Source: SAR92 clade bacterium H231
GTDB lineage: Bacteria > Pseudomonadota > Gammaproteobacteria > Pseudomonadales > Porticoccaceae
Reading direction: 5' to 3'
Assembly (NCBI GenBank): GCA_025153775.1
Contig: JAOALC010000003.1
Location: forward strand, 310,001 to 374,000
Length of the DNA stretch: 64,000 nt
This document shows, one piece after another, positions 33,906 to 42,978 of this stretch. The translations under genes and the position numbers were made by a program. The notes under the pieces are model-generated. The model was not told the origin of the DNA, did no database searches, and saw only the letters and a program-made list of their open reading frames with translations. Position 1 is the first letter of the stretch; the number at the start of each line of letters is the position of its first letter.

Positions 33906-35954
33906 ATGACTTATAATCCTGCCGCAAATTTGATGTTGCTATGCTGCTGCATTCTTTTTGTGTTCTCGTCTGCCCGGGCAGATATGGTAACTGAGGATGA
34001 TCTCCTCGCCGACATTCATCTGGTGTCCAGCGTTACCCATATGAATCAAACTCTGGATCAAACCCCTGCGGCAGTTACTATTATTGATCGCAGAACCATC
34101 AAAGCTTCGGCAGCTGTGGATGTGCTGGATTTATTTCGGCTAGTTCCAGGGTTTCGCGCCTATTATGTCAATGCCAATTTCCCGGGAGTGACCTACCACG
34201 CCCTGGGTGACGACAACCCTCGCCGACTGGAAGTAAAAATAGATGGCCGCTCTGTTTATGAGTCCATTTTCTCCTCAGTGGAATGGACCACTCTGGGCGT
34301 TGAGTTGGATGATATTGACTATATTGAAGTAGTGCGAGGGGGCAACGCCCCGGCAGATGGCAGCAATGCATTTTTAGCCTCTATTAATATAGTGACGCGG
34401 TCACCGCTGCAGGAAGCGGGCTGGAAAGTTCACAGTCAGATTGGCAATCACAATATTCGTAATAATGCGATCAGTTACTCAGGACAGCTGGGGGCTGTAC
34501 AGCACCGCACAGTGCTACGTCATAGCAGTAATGATGGTTTTGAGGATTTTGCTGGCAACTATGCTGGTCAGTTTACGCAAATCGCTCTGGATGACGGCGC
34601 GGATACCACCACCTTTGGTTTTAGGGGTCTCTGGACCCCTAGCGCCAAAGACAGTATCGAGTTGCAATTCGGTTTTAACGATAGTGAGGTGGGGATAGGC
34701 GAGAGAAACTACATTCTCAGGCAAATTGATTATCAGTATCAGCATCTTAACTGGTCGAGAATTAACAGTGACGGAAGTACTTTTGAATTTACCTCCTATC
34801 ACAATAAATTTGATATTTCTGATCAACAAGATGCCCTCACATTTTACCAGGCACTTAATTTTTTCCCAGAAGGCCCCCTCAAAGAGTCGCTGGCACAGCT
34901 GCCGGATAAGCTAATTATTGAACCATCCCACAAAGCTATTTCGGAGCGCTGGGATTCTGAGTTTAGAGCTACCTTTGATCATAGGCACAATGTTCGTGCT
35001 GCCTATGGCGCTGCCTTAAGGCGTGATAAAGTAAAAAGTAATATGCTATTTGATATGTCTGATGTATCAGCTGAGAACTCCTCTCGAGTCTTTGCTCATT
35101 TTGAATGGCAGATGAGTGATAAATTAATCGCCAATACTGGTTTTATGTCCGAATCAAAGGATGGTGGGTTGCGGGTTGGCTCTTATCGAATGGCGTTCAA
35201 TTACCAGCTGGCCAATAACCATACTCTTAGACTGGCATTCAATCGTGGTCATCGCGCTCCCACACTTCTCGAGAGTAATCAGTCTACTTTTGTTCGCTAT
35301 GATGAAAATCTGATTCTGGATGGCGTTGTTGTCTCTGACTCAGATATTCATGCGGAAAAACTGATTAGCTCAGAGCTGGGCTATGCAGGTTCTCTGTTCA
35401 ATGATCACCTTCATTTGGATATGCGCCTGTTCTCAGAAAAAATGTCAGATGTTATTGCAGAGCGCCGAGAACAGTACCCCGATTTTGATGGGCAGCTCAA
35501 TATTCGTGATAACACAGATTCTGTAACGGCTCGAGGTCTGGAATGGCAGGCTCAGTATCGGCCTAGCTCTCAGTTCTTGATTCATGCTAACTATAGTTTT
35601 GTTGATCTAACTCACAGTGCTTTTTATCGATCTACACCAGTAGAGGAAATTCGTGATTTAAGCGGAGTCAACCCAAAACATCTAGGTTCCCTATTGGTTA
35701 ACTATTTAACCAAACGAGAGTTAAGCCTGAGTGCCATGCTGAGTCACCAGTCAAGGATCAGACATTTTTCAGGAAACGATGATGAGGGCTTTACTCGTCT
35801 TGATGTAAAGGCCGCTAAGAGCTGGCAGTTAGCTGGCAAGGATGCTGAAGTCGCGCTAACCATTCAAAATCTTGGCAGTGATTATCGTGAAAATTATTTC
35901 TATAACCAGTTTTCCACTCGTTATGTGCTGAGTTTAAAAATTGGCTTACTTTAA
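33906..35954 (+). CDS. TonB-dependent outer-membrane receptor
   Basis: A 682-residue outer-membrane receptor. The signal peptide ends at about residue 25 (FSSARA). The plug domain follows: QTPAAVTIIDRRTI, VLDLFRLVPGFRA, DDIDYIEVVRGGNAPADGSNAF and INIVTRSP. A 22-strand-type barrel runs to a C-terminal hydrophobic end (YVLSLKIGLL). No clear TonB box is visible before the plug, as in receptors of the type seen next to signalling genes. It lies between a response regulator and a periplasmic binding protein/hybrid kinase pair, so it may take up the ligand these proteins sense (inference). Ligand unknown. Confidence 0.88.
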   Translation: MTYNPAANLMLLCCCILFVFSSARADMVTEDDLLADIHLVSSVTHMNQTLDQTPAAVTIIDRRTIKASAAVDVLDLFRLVPGFRAYYVNANFPGVTYHALGDDNPRRLEVKIDGRSVYESIFSSVEWTTLGVELDDIDYIEVVRGGNAPADGSNAFLASINIVTRSPLQEAGWKVHSQIGNHNIRNNAISYSGQLGAVQHRTVLRHSSNDGFEDFAGNYAGQFTQIALDDGADTTTFGFRGLWTPSAKDSIELQFGFNDSEVGIGERNYILRQIDYQYQHLNWSRINSDGSTFEFTSYHNKFDISDQQDALTFYQALNFFPEGPLKESLAQLPDKLIIEPSHKAISERWDSEFRATFDHRHNVRAAYGAALRRDKVKSNMLFDMSDVSAENSSRVFAHFEWQMSDKLIANTGFMSESKDGGLRVGSYRMAFNYQLANNHTLRLAFNRGHRAPTLLESNQSTFVRYDENLILDGVVVSDSDIHAEKLISSELGYAGSLFNDHLHLDMRLFSEKMSDVIAERREQYPDFDGQLNIRDNTDSVTARGLEWQAQYRPSSQFLIHANYSFVDLTHSAFYRSTPVEEIRDLSGVNPKHLGSLLVNYLTKRELSLSAMLSHQSRIRHFSGNDDEGFTRLDVKAAKSWQLAGKDAEVALTIQNLGSDYRENYFYNQFSTRYVLSLKIGLL

Positions 35955-35998
35955 GTATCTATTCGACTATTTGATGAGATGAGATATACCCAAAAGCA

Positions 35999-36979
35999 AT
36001 GAATATTTTTTATAAATGGCCATTCCGCTTTATCTCAACTAGGTATCTAGGTGCCTGGGTTCTGCTGTGTATTATATTTAGTAATCCGCTGTTGGCAGCC
36101 AGCTCTGAAACACCTAGAAAAATAGCATTTGTTATCAGTAAAGCGTCCCCAGCTTATCAGCAGGTGGTTACTGGTGCTGAAGAAAAATTATTGGGACAGT
36201 CTAGTGTCTATTCCTTTGACGGCATGCTGCAAGGAGCTGACAGAAAAATTGATCAGGCTATAGAGACTGCCGATATTATTGTGACTGTGGGTGCTGGTGC
36301 AACAGAAGCTGTAGTCAGCAAAGGTCCCTCACAGCCTGTTATTGCAGCGTTAATTACCGATAGCGCTTTCTCGGCAATAGCTGAAAAATATTATGCTTCC
36401 AGACAGCAGGCGCTGGATTCTGGTTTGTCAGTTATCTGTCTAGATCAGCCAGTAAAACGCAGTATTGAACTATCCAAGATGCTTATGCCTTCAGCATCAA
36501 ATGTGGGTCTGATGCTTGGCCCTGCGTCACTGCCTAGACTCGAGGAGTTTGGCAGCCATGTTAGCAATGCGGGTATGAATCCTATTCTGGTCGCGGTTAA
36601 TGCCAGAGATAACCCTATTAAAGTACTAGAGCCGGCCATCAAACGCGCTGATGTGTTTATTCCAGTGCCAGACAGTCGACTGATAAATATATCTACGGCC
36701 AAGTGGATACTTCAGCTGAGTTACAGATACAAGGTACCAGTAGTTGCCTATTCTCGGGCCTACCTTAAAGCAGGTGCGTTGGCCGCTGTTTACACCTCAC
36801 CTGAGAATGTGGCTCAGCAGGTATCTGAGCTGGTGGCCGAGGTGGTCAATTCCGAAGAAGGTATAGGTTTGGCTCATATGCCAGCCTATTTTTCCGTTGA
36901 GTTTAATACCAATGTGGCTGAGCATCTGGGTATTGATCTAAAGGATACAGAGTTTTATCTCGAACGGTTGAATGACTAA
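35999..36979 (+). CDS. Periplasmic ABC_sub_bind family protein (sensor-associated)
   Basis: A 326-residue exported protein. The signal peptide covers about residues 10-34 (LLCIIFSNPLLAAS). The fold matches the ABC transporter substrate-binding family PF04392: VTVGAGATEAV, SVICLDQPVKRSIELSKMLMP, VGLMLGP, and ALAAVYTSPENVAQQVSEL near the end. No ABC permease or ATPase gene is nearby. The stop overlaps the kinase start by 8 bases, so it most likely hands a ligand signal to that kinase rather than to a transporter (inference). Confidence 0.85.
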   Translation: MNIFYKWPFRFISTRYLGAWVLLCIIFSNPLLAASSETPRKIAFVISKASPAYQQVVTGAEEKLLGQSSVYSFDGMLQGADRKIDQAIETADIIVTVGAGATEAVVSKGPSQPVIAALITDSAFSAIAEKYYASRQQALDSGLSVICLDQPVKRSIELSKMLMPSASNVGLMLGPASLPRLEEFGSHVSNAGMNPILVAVNARDNPIKVLEPAIKRADVFIPVPDSRLINISTAKWILQLSYRYKVPVVAYSRAYLKAGALAAVYTSPENVAQQVSELVAEVVNSEEGIGLAHMPAYFSVEFNTNVAEHLGIDLKDTEFYLERLND

Positions 36980-39242
36980 GATGGGATTCCAGAACCGACT
37001 TAATAGTATCCATGCTCGACTGTTGATCACAGGCTTGATTCCATTGGCTATGTTAAGTCTGGTGCTGGGTTGGTACATGATTTCTTCCCAGAGCAAGGAA
37101 CTGCTCTCCAATATGCATGACACCGGCCGTGTGGCATCCAATCAGATGGCATCGAGCGCTGAATTTGCGCTCTATTCGGGCAATCAGGAAATGCTCAGAA
37201 CACTGGGTGATTCTGTTCTCGATATTCCGTCGGTTTCGGGCATGCTATTTTACAATTCGGCCGATCGACAAACAGTAAGGATTGGCGATATAGATATTTC
37301 CATCGAGCAAATGCCAGCCGATTTTGACTCGGGGAAACCTTTTTTTATAGATGATCGCTGGTATTTTTATTCGACAATCACACTGCAACATAGATCAGTG
37401 GAAGATTATGATGAATTGGGAGAGCCGGTCTCCGAAAAGCTTGGCTGGGTACTGGTGTCTCTCACTAACGAAATTCTACTGTACAAACAGCGCCGCGCTA
37501 TCTTTGGCGCACTTATAGTTATTACCCTTGGGCTTCTGGTTGCAGCTTGGATATCTATGAGAATCGGGCGCAGTATTTCACGGCCTCTAGAGGGTCTTAC
37601 CCAGGTGGTTGAGGTTATGGAGGCCGGTGGCCTCGAATCCCTGGCCAGTGAAGAGGGGCCCCTTGAGCTGCGCAAACTGTCCTATGGCATCAATCAGTTG
37701 GCGACCAGTGTAAAACAGTCCAATGTGCGTATGCAGAGCGAAATTGCCCGGGCTACGGCCCAGTTGCAGATCACTCTTATCGAACTCGAGGACGCGATGG
37801 AAGCCCAGGATCAGTTTCTTGCGCGCATGAGTCATGAACTGAGAACGCCATTGACTGCAGTGATTGGGTTTTCAAAATTACTGTCGACGGAGCTGGATGA
37901 TCGCAAGCGCGATGAACACCTGAGGGTTATTGAGCGCTCATCGACTATGTTGCTGACCATGATTGATGATATTTTAGAATTCTCCAAGGCCCATCTGGGA
38001 GGGTTTACCCTTGAAGAGATCAACTTTGATATAAACCAGTGGCTGCGGGATACCATGGCAATCCACCAACAGCGCGCCGATGAAAAGGGGCTAGAGTTCA
38101 CCCTGGATCTAGGCGAGGATGTGCCCTCACAGCTGTGCGGCGACCCAGTGCGATTGACCCAAATATTAGCCAACCTGATCAACAATGCGATTAAGTTTAC
38201 CGACAAGGGTTTTGTGGCCCTCAAGCTGCGCTGCCAATCCATTGAGGATGATATTGTCACCCTTGAATGTACCGTTGCTGATTCGGGTAAAGGTATAGCT
38301 GCAGAAAAGATTCCCAGTCTGTTCGACCCATTTTCCCAGGAAGATACCTCGATTAATCGCCGGTTTGGCGGCACTGGTTTGGGGCTTTCGATCTGTCAGC
38401 GTTTGGCTCAGGCAATGGGTGGTGATGTGACCATAGAGAGCACCGTGGGCCAAGGTTCGAATATTAGCTTTAGCTGCCGCCTTTCTGTTGCTCGGTCAGA
38501 GAAATCTGAGTCCGATGCCGCGAGCACTCTAGCTCCAGCGGAACAGCTACTTAAAGGGGTGATAGTGCTGGTCGCCGAGGACAATCCCTTTAATCAAAAG
38601 CTAATTGTTAAGCTGTTAGAGGGCTATGGCGCTACCTGCATGGTGGCTAATAATGGGTTGGAAGCTGTGGAGCTGGCCGATGAGTTACATGCAGATATTA
38701 TTCTAATGGACCTGCATATGCCGGTGGTTGACGGTGTAGCTGCCTGCGAGAGTATTATGCAGCAATCTGGCGATAGCCCACCTATTATTGGCCTTACCGC
38801 AGATATCACCCAGGCTGAGCATCAGAGAATGCTCTCGGCGGGGGCTATCTGTGTGCAGTCCAAGCCACTGGATGAAGTAAAGTTAGTCAATGCCATGCTC
38901 AGCTCGCTCAGCGACCAGCGACAGGTATCCGAGGGCTTCGAAGGTGGGTTGCTGGCATCGGTGATGCCTGTAGATGAACTGAAAGCGGCCCTGTTCGATA
39001 ATTTAGATAAGCTTGAAACTCAACTAAGCGCTGGTGAGAAAAGCAGCCTGAGGCAAATTATTCACGATCTTATGGGGCTGTGTGGGCTCTATGGTATGTC
39101 TCAACTGCGTGAGCTGGTGCTTGAGTTTAGGGCCACCTATGGCACCCTGAACATGCCTGACAACCTAAGAAAAGTTCATGAGATACGCCAGCATATTGAA
39201 GATTTCTTATCCTCAAAAGCTAGCCAGCCACCTGCTGGTTAA
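36972..39242 (+). CDS. BarA/GacS-like hybrid histidine kinase (HAMP-HisKA-HATPase-REC-HPt)
   Basis: A 756-residue inner-membrane sensor. Transmembrane 1 is at about 17-36 and a periplasmic domain at 38-170 (SSAEFALYSGNQEM, as in BarA-type sensors). Transmembrane 2 is at about 176-196 with HAMP at 197-250. HisKA carries the phospho-His288 in MSHELRTPLTAV; HATPase spans about 390-505 (N-box LINNAIKF, G-boxes DSGKGIA and FGGTGLGLS). A receiver at about 530-645 has Asp580 (ILMDLHMP). A C-terminal HPt at about 665-750 has His698 in IIHDLMGLCG, lacking the usual lysine after the histidine. This is the BarA/GacS layout. A Csr-type small RNA candidate follows directly, which fits Gac signalling, but no GacA-like regulator is adjacent; the NarL-type one upstream is the nearest partner. 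Confidence 0.9.
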   Translation: MTKMGFQNRLNSIHARLLITGLIPLAMLSLVLGWYMISSQSKELLSNMHDTGRVASNQMASSAEFALYSGNQEMLRTLGDSVLDIPSVSGMLFYNSADRQTVRIGDIDISIEQMPADFDSGKPFFIDDRWYFYSTITLQHRSVEDYDELGEPVSEKLGWVLVSLTNEILLYKQRRAIFGALIVITLGLLVAAWISMRIGRSISRPLEGLTQVVEVMEAGGLESLASEEGPLELRKLSYGINQLATSVKQSNVRMQSEIARATAQLQITLIELEDAMEAQDQFLARMSHELRTPLTAVIGFSKLLSTELDDRKRDEHLRVIERSSTMLLTMIDDILEFSKAHLGGFTLEEINFDINQWLRDTMAIHQQRADEKGLEFTLDLGEDVPSQLCGDPVRLTQILANLINNAIKFTDKGFVALKLRCQSIEDDIVTLECTVADSGKGIAAEKIPSLFDPFSQEDTSINRRFGGTGLGLSICQRLAQAMGGDVTIESTVGQGSNISFSCRLSVARSEKSESDAASTLAPAEQLLKGVIVLVAEDNPFNQKLIVKLLEGYGATCMVANNGLEAVELADELHADIILMDLHMPVVDGVAACESIMQQSGDSPPIIGLTADITQAEHQRMLSAGAICVQSKPLDEVKLVNAMLSSLSDQRQVSEGFEGGLLASVMPVDELKAALFDNLDKLETQLSAGEKSSLRQIIHDLMGLCGLYGMSQLRELVLEFRATYGTLNMPDNLRKVHEIRQHIEDFLSSKASQPPAG

Positions 39243-39365
39243 CTAGTACTTTTGTATTAATCCGTCAGTGTAATTTTATTCCTTGTCTCAATCCGTTAAC
39301 TTAGTAGCTAGCATTGACTCCTTGGCATGAAGCTTTGACAGGGACTTTACTGGTAAAAATACACA

Positions 39366-39659
39366 GACCTACACTGCTGTAAGAAGGGTAACACTGTAAA
39401 CAGGACGTTTTAGAGCTAAGTTGACAGGGAGTTAACTTTAGGGACAGAAGCTCGCTCAGTTGTTAATTTTCGTTTGCTACCAGTTGTGCGGTATAGACGA
39501 CTAGGAAGTCGTGCGCCATGGAGTGGCGCGAGTCAATCTTTAAAGCAAAGCATGGTGGATACAGGTTTTCCCTTATTTATAACTAGTATTATTAGCATAG
39601 CTAGATTTTTTGGTACAAAAGCTACTTTGACCCCTAGGTTGCAAAACCCAGGGGTTTTT
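39366..39659 (+). ncRNA. Candidate CsrA/RsmA-sequestering small RNA (CsrB/RsmY/RsmZ type)
   Basis: A gene-free stretch with a string of hairpins whose loops carry ANGGA, the CsrA/RsmA recognition motif. These are: AAAC-AGGAC-GTTT (39398-39410); GTTGAC-AGGGA-GTTAAC (39420-39436, one wobble); CTTT-AGGGACA-GAAG (39436-39450, weak); ACGACT-AGGA-AGTCGT (39497-39512, perfect); and GCGCCA-TGGAG-TGGCGC (39513-39529, perfect). Further GGA motifs lie at 39341-39344 and 39557-39559. A strong intrinsic terminator ends it at 39659. No protein frame is plausible. The 5' end is not fixed: TTGACA at 39335-39340 with a weak -10 near 39358 would start it near 39366. A half GacA-like box (TGTAAG) at 39378-39383 would suggest a later start. 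Confidence 0.75.
39631..39659 (+). terminator. Intrinsic terminator of the small RNA
   Basis: A 10-bp stem (39631-39640 with 39645-39654, one A-C mismatch) with a GCAA tetraloop, followed at once by TTTTT (39655-39659). It is about 390 bases after the kinase stop and 105 before rnr, so it most likely ends an RNA made from the intergenic region. Confidence 0.88.
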
Positions 39660-39661
39660 CA

Positions 39662-39691
39662 TTGGCCTCGGACTGCACTGCTAATTATAAA
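39662..39691 (+). promoter_or_regulatory. Putative sigma-70 promoter for rnr
   Basis: TTGGCC (39662-39667) and TATAAA (39686-39691) are separated by 18 bases. It lies just after the terminator and about 75 bases before the rnr ATG. Four of six -35 bases and five of six -10 bases match consensus. Confidence 0.4.
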
Positions 39692-39763
39692 CCCTAGTAA
39701 TAATTACTTTTACTCCCAGAGCATTAGGCCATAGACTGTGACAAATCACCGGTCAGAGACCCT

Positions 39764-42253
39764 ATGCCTAAAAAAACCAAACAGCCAGATCCATTTGCGA
39801 CCAGAGAGGCGGCCAAATACGACCGACCCATTCCCAGTCGCGAGTTTGTTCTCGATTATCTCCGTGAAAGTATTGGCCCACTCACCCATGAGGAAATTTG
39901 CGCCGCCTTAACTCTTACTGAGGATGAACAGATTGAAGCCATGCGTCGGCGTCTGCGAGCAATGGAGCGAGATGGCCAGGTAGCGCGCAATCGACGGGGA
40001 GGCTACGGCACCCTGGATAAGCTTAATCTGGTGAAGGGCAGGGTGATTGGTCACCCGGAGGGCTATGGTTTTGTCTCGCCAGTGCAGGGCGATGGCCAGG
40101 ATATTTATCTTTCCAGTGCCCAGATGCGCCGAGTTTTTGATGGCGATATAGTGCTGGTGAGAATTGCTGGCTGGGATCGCCGCGGGCGGCCAGATGGCAG
40201 CCTGGTAGATGTGGTTGAGCGCAAAACTACCCAGCTGGTAGGTCGCTATTTTCGCGAGAGTGGCATCAGTTTTGTGCGCCCGGACAATCCCCGAATCAGC
40301 CAGGATATTCTTATTCCCGGCGATAAATCTCTAAATGCAGATCCCGGTCAAATAGTGTTGGTCAATATAGTTGAGCCACCGTCCAGAAACAGCCTGCCGG
40401 TCGGCCATATTGGCGAAGTCCTGGGTGAGCACCTGGACCCTGGTCTGGAAATCGATATGTCGATTCGCAACTATGGTATCCCCTACCTTTGGAGTGACGA
40501 GCTGCTTGCAGAGACCGCGGCTATTCCAGATGAGGTACAGGATAAAGAGCTGCGGGTAGATTTAAGAAATACGCCGCTAATCACCATTGATGGGGAAGAC
40601 GCGCGAGATTTTGATGATGCAGTCTACTGTCAGCCCAAGGCTCGTGGTGGCTGGACCCTAATTGTGGCCATAGCAGACGTGTCTCATTATGTGACAGTGG
40701 GCTCTGCTCTGGACCGGGAGGCTTATGAGCGCGGCAACTCAGTGTACTTCCCCAATCATGTAGTACCCATGCTTCCTGAAAAGCTATCCAATGGCCTGTG
40801 CTCGCTAAATCCGGCGGAGGACCGCCTGTGTATGGTCTGTGAGATGCAGATAAGCGCAGAGGGTGAGGTTAGTCGCTACCAGTTTTATGAAGCCGTGATG
40901 CACTCCCATGCGCGTATGACCTACACCCAGGTGGCACATATTCTGGCCGAGAGAGATCAGGACAACAGCTCTGGCATACGCAAACAGTTTGCGGCTATTC
41001 TGCCCCAGGTTGACGCACTCCACGATCTGTACAAAGTACTTCATCGCCGTCGAGCAAAGCGCGGGGCCATCGACTTTGATAGCCAGGAAACCAGAATTCT
41101 CTTCGATAGCCAGCGCAAGATAAGCCAGATTATTCCCGTTGACCGCACAGAGGCTCACCGGCTAATTGAAGAGTGCATGCTGTGCGCCAATGTCTGTTCT
41201 GCACAGTTTTTGGATAAGGTTAAGATCCCCGCACTCTACAGGGTTCACGAGGGTCCCAGTGATGAGCGCCTGGCCTCGGTGCGAGATTTTCTCGGTGAAC
41301 TGGGTATTGGCCTAGGGGGCGGCGATGACCCCCAGCCGGAAGACTACCAGCGGGTACTCAGATCGGTGAAAGGCAGAGATGATGCCGCTGTTATACAGTC
41401 GGTCATGTTGCGATCAATGAGTCAGGCCATGTATCAGCCAGAGAATTTTGGTCATTTTGGTCTTGCCTTTGATGCCTATACCCACTTCACTTCGCCGATT
41501 CGTCGCTACGCTGACCTGCTGGTGCACAGGGCTATTCGCAGCCTGATTCGCAGCAAGAAAAAACTCTCTGCTGTGCAGCGCGTACCAGGTGCATCCGTAC
41601 TAGACCAGCAAAGCATCTATCCCTACGAGCTTGGCCGCTTAGCTGAGACTGGCGAGCATCTGTCCGTGACCGAACGGCGCGCCGATGAGGCGACCAGAGA
41701 TGTGGTTAACTGGCTTAAGTGCGAATATCTCATGGACCATGTGGGCGAGCAGTATGCTGGTGTCGTCAGTGCAGTAACTGGTTTTGGACTGTTTGTGATG
41801 CTCGATGACCTCTATGTCGAGGGTCTGATCCATGTCACCGGGTTACCCAAGGACTACTACTATCATGAGGCGTCTCATCATCGCATGGTGGGTGAGCGCA
41901 CCGGGCGGATTTTCCGCCTGGGACAGAAACTTCAGGTCAGATTAACACGAGTTAATCTGGAGGAGCGCAAAATTGATTTCGAGTTAGTAGACCCCGCCAG
42001 TGCAGGGACCAGTGGGCGAGGCGCCGGAGAAAAACCAGATCAAACATCTGGTAAAAAGACCAGATTGTCGTCAAAAGCGGCAGCTATGGCGGATGAATAC
42101 GAGAAGAAACGCAAAAGCCGCGGCAAAAAGAAAACCGGTGCTGCGGCGAAAAAGAAAACCGGCGCCAAACGCCGCAAATCTACTGTGGCAAAGGGGCCGG
42201 GCGGCAAGCCTGGGGCAACAAAAGCCAGGGGCAAGAAAAAGCCCCGCAGCTAA
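39764..42253 (+). CDS. rnr: Ribonuclease R
   Basis: An 829-residue 3'-to-5' exoribonuclease that degrades structured RNA. Seen in order: N-terminal helix-turn-helix (about 20-85, ILDYLRES-like start), cold-shock domains (GRVIGHPEGYGFVSP), the RNB catalytic domain (DGEDARDFDDAVY with the metal-binding aspartates, ADVSHYV, HFTSPIRRYADL), an S1 domain (YAGVVSAVTGFGLFVML), then a long Lys/Arg-rich tail of about 80 residues. Length and order are standard. The 23S rRNA methyltransferase gene rlmB, often next, is not downstream; the convergent DUF484 gene is. The stop lies within the loop of a hairpin. Confidence 0.96.
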   Translation: MPKKTKQPDPFATREAAKYDRPIPSREFVLDYLRESIGPLTHEEICAALTLTEDEQIEAMRRRLRAMERDGQVARNRRGGYGTLDKLNLVKGRVIGHPEGYGFVSPVQGDGQDIYLSSAQMRRVFDGDIVLVRIAGWDRRGRPDGSLVDVVERKTTQLVGRYFRESGISFVRPDNPRISQDILIPGDKSLNADPGQIVLVNIVEPPSRNSLPVGHIGEVLGEHLDPGLEIDMSIRNYGIPYLWSDELLAETAAIPDEVQDKELRVDLRNTPLITIDGEDARDFDDAVYCQPKARGGWTLIVAIADVSHYVTVGSALDREAYERGNSVYFPNHVVPMLPEKLSNGLCSLNPAEDRLCMVCEMQISAEGEVSRYQFYEAVMHSHARMTYTQVAHILAERDQDNSSGIRKQFAAILPQVDALHDLYKVLHRRRAKRGAIDFDSQETRILFDSQRKISQIIPVDRTEAHRLIEECMLCANVCSAQFLDKVKIPALYRVHEGPSDERLASVRDFLGELGIGLGGGDDPQPEDYQRVLRSVKGRDDAAVIQSVMLRSMSQAMYQPENFGHFGLAFDAYTHFTSPIRRYADLLVHRAIRSLIRSKKKLSAVQRVPGASVLDQQSIYPYELGRLAETGEHLSVTERRADEATRDVVNWLKCEYLMDHVGEQYAGVVSAVTGFGLFVMLDDLYVEGLIHVTGLPKDYYYHEASHHRMVGERTGRIFRLGQKLQVRLTRVNLEERKIDFELVDPASAGTSGRGAGEKPDQTSGKKTRLSSKAAAMADEYEKKRKSRGKKKTGAAAKKKTGAKRRKSTVAKGPGGKPGATKARGKKKPRS

Positions 42254-42260
42254 CGGGGCT
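42236..42260 (-). terminator. Intrinsic terminator for the lptM-lysA-dapF-DUF484 operon
   Basis: On the minus strand AGCCCCG (42260-42254), a 7-base loop and CGGGGCT (42246-42240) are followed by TTTT (42239-42236); the last stem T pairs with A. It lies 38 bases after the DUF484 stop. The loop contains the rnr stop codon, so it also forms in rnr mRNA, where no T-run follows. Confidence 0.8.
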
Positions 42261-42297
42261 CATGGAGCAGGGCTGGCGCTTGGCTCTAGCCCCAGTT

Positions 42298-42978
42298 CTA
42301 GCTCAGATGCTTGGGCAGAATGCGGTTTAACACCTCTGCTATATAGCTGAGAAACAATGTTCCCATACTGCTTTTATAGAAGTTGGGGTCAGCATTGCCT
42401 ATAGCCAAAATCCCATAGAGGTTGTTGTAGCGCAGGGGTACTGCGGCTACAGAGCCCACTTGCAGGCCTTTTTCTCCAAACAGGAAGGTCATTTCTTCCT
42501 CGCGCAACACACCACAGACCGCACGGTTAGAGCCAATTAATGTGCCCACCTGCTCGCCGGCCTTTTCAACGCTGGCAACTCGGGCCATGGTGCGCGGCAA
42601 TGATTTTTCATCACCCAGCAGGGTCAGGCTGTAGAAATCAATTTCAAAATCTTTGCCCAGGCTGTCATAAATGGTTTCCACCATGGCCGGTAGATTTTTG
42701 GCGTCTAGCAGGTTGAGAACCAGGCGTTTGGTCTTCTCAAATAACAGGTCATTGTCATGGGCTGTCGCCAGCATATTGTCCAGACGGTTGCGCATCTCTT
42801 TGTTGCGATCGCGCATAACGCCCACCTGGCGCTCCACAAGAGACACCGCTTTACCACTATTGTGGGGCAGGCTGAGGCTTTCGAGAATATCAGGGTTATC
42901 GTCCAAAAAAGCCGGATTATCGCGCAGAAACTGCCGCACTATGTCCTCTGTAGAATCGATCTGTTGTTCTTCGCTCAT
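42298..42978 (-). CDS. DUF484 family protein
   Basis: A 226-residue cytoplasmic protein of the DUF484 family. The N-terminus has IVRQFLRDNPAFLDDNPDILESL, the family's hallmark, followed by a coiled-coil (SLVERQVGVMRDRNKEMRNRL) and a GAF-like domain (VEKAGEQVGTLIGSNRAVCG, AAVPLRYNNLYGILAIG). Its job is not known. In pseudomonads it sits between dapF and xerC; here it overlaps dapF by 4 bases but xerC does not follow, and the operon ends with a terminator instead. Confidence 0.92.
   Translation of the reverse strand: MSEEQQIDSTEDIVRQFLRDNPAFLDDNPDILESLSLPHNSGKAVSLVERQVGVMRDRNKEMRNRLDNMLATAHDNDLLFEKTKRLVLNLLDAKNLPAMVETIYDSLGKDFEIDFYSLTLLGDEKSLPRTMARVASVEKAGEQVGTLIGSNRAVCGVLREEEMTFLFGEKGLQVGSVAAVPLRYNNLYGILAIGNADPNFYKSSMGTLFLSYIAEVLNRILPKHLS

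Noticed and set aside
39441-39600. tRNA-like or tmRNA gene
   Set aside because: Hairpins are present, but no acceptor stem, no GGTTCRA arm and no tmRNA-like end sequences. The ANGGA loops fit a Csr-type RNA instead.
39474-39734. 86-codon frame over the small RNA region
   Set aside because: It runs across the terminator hairpin and the rnr promoter, and has no ribosome site or domain.
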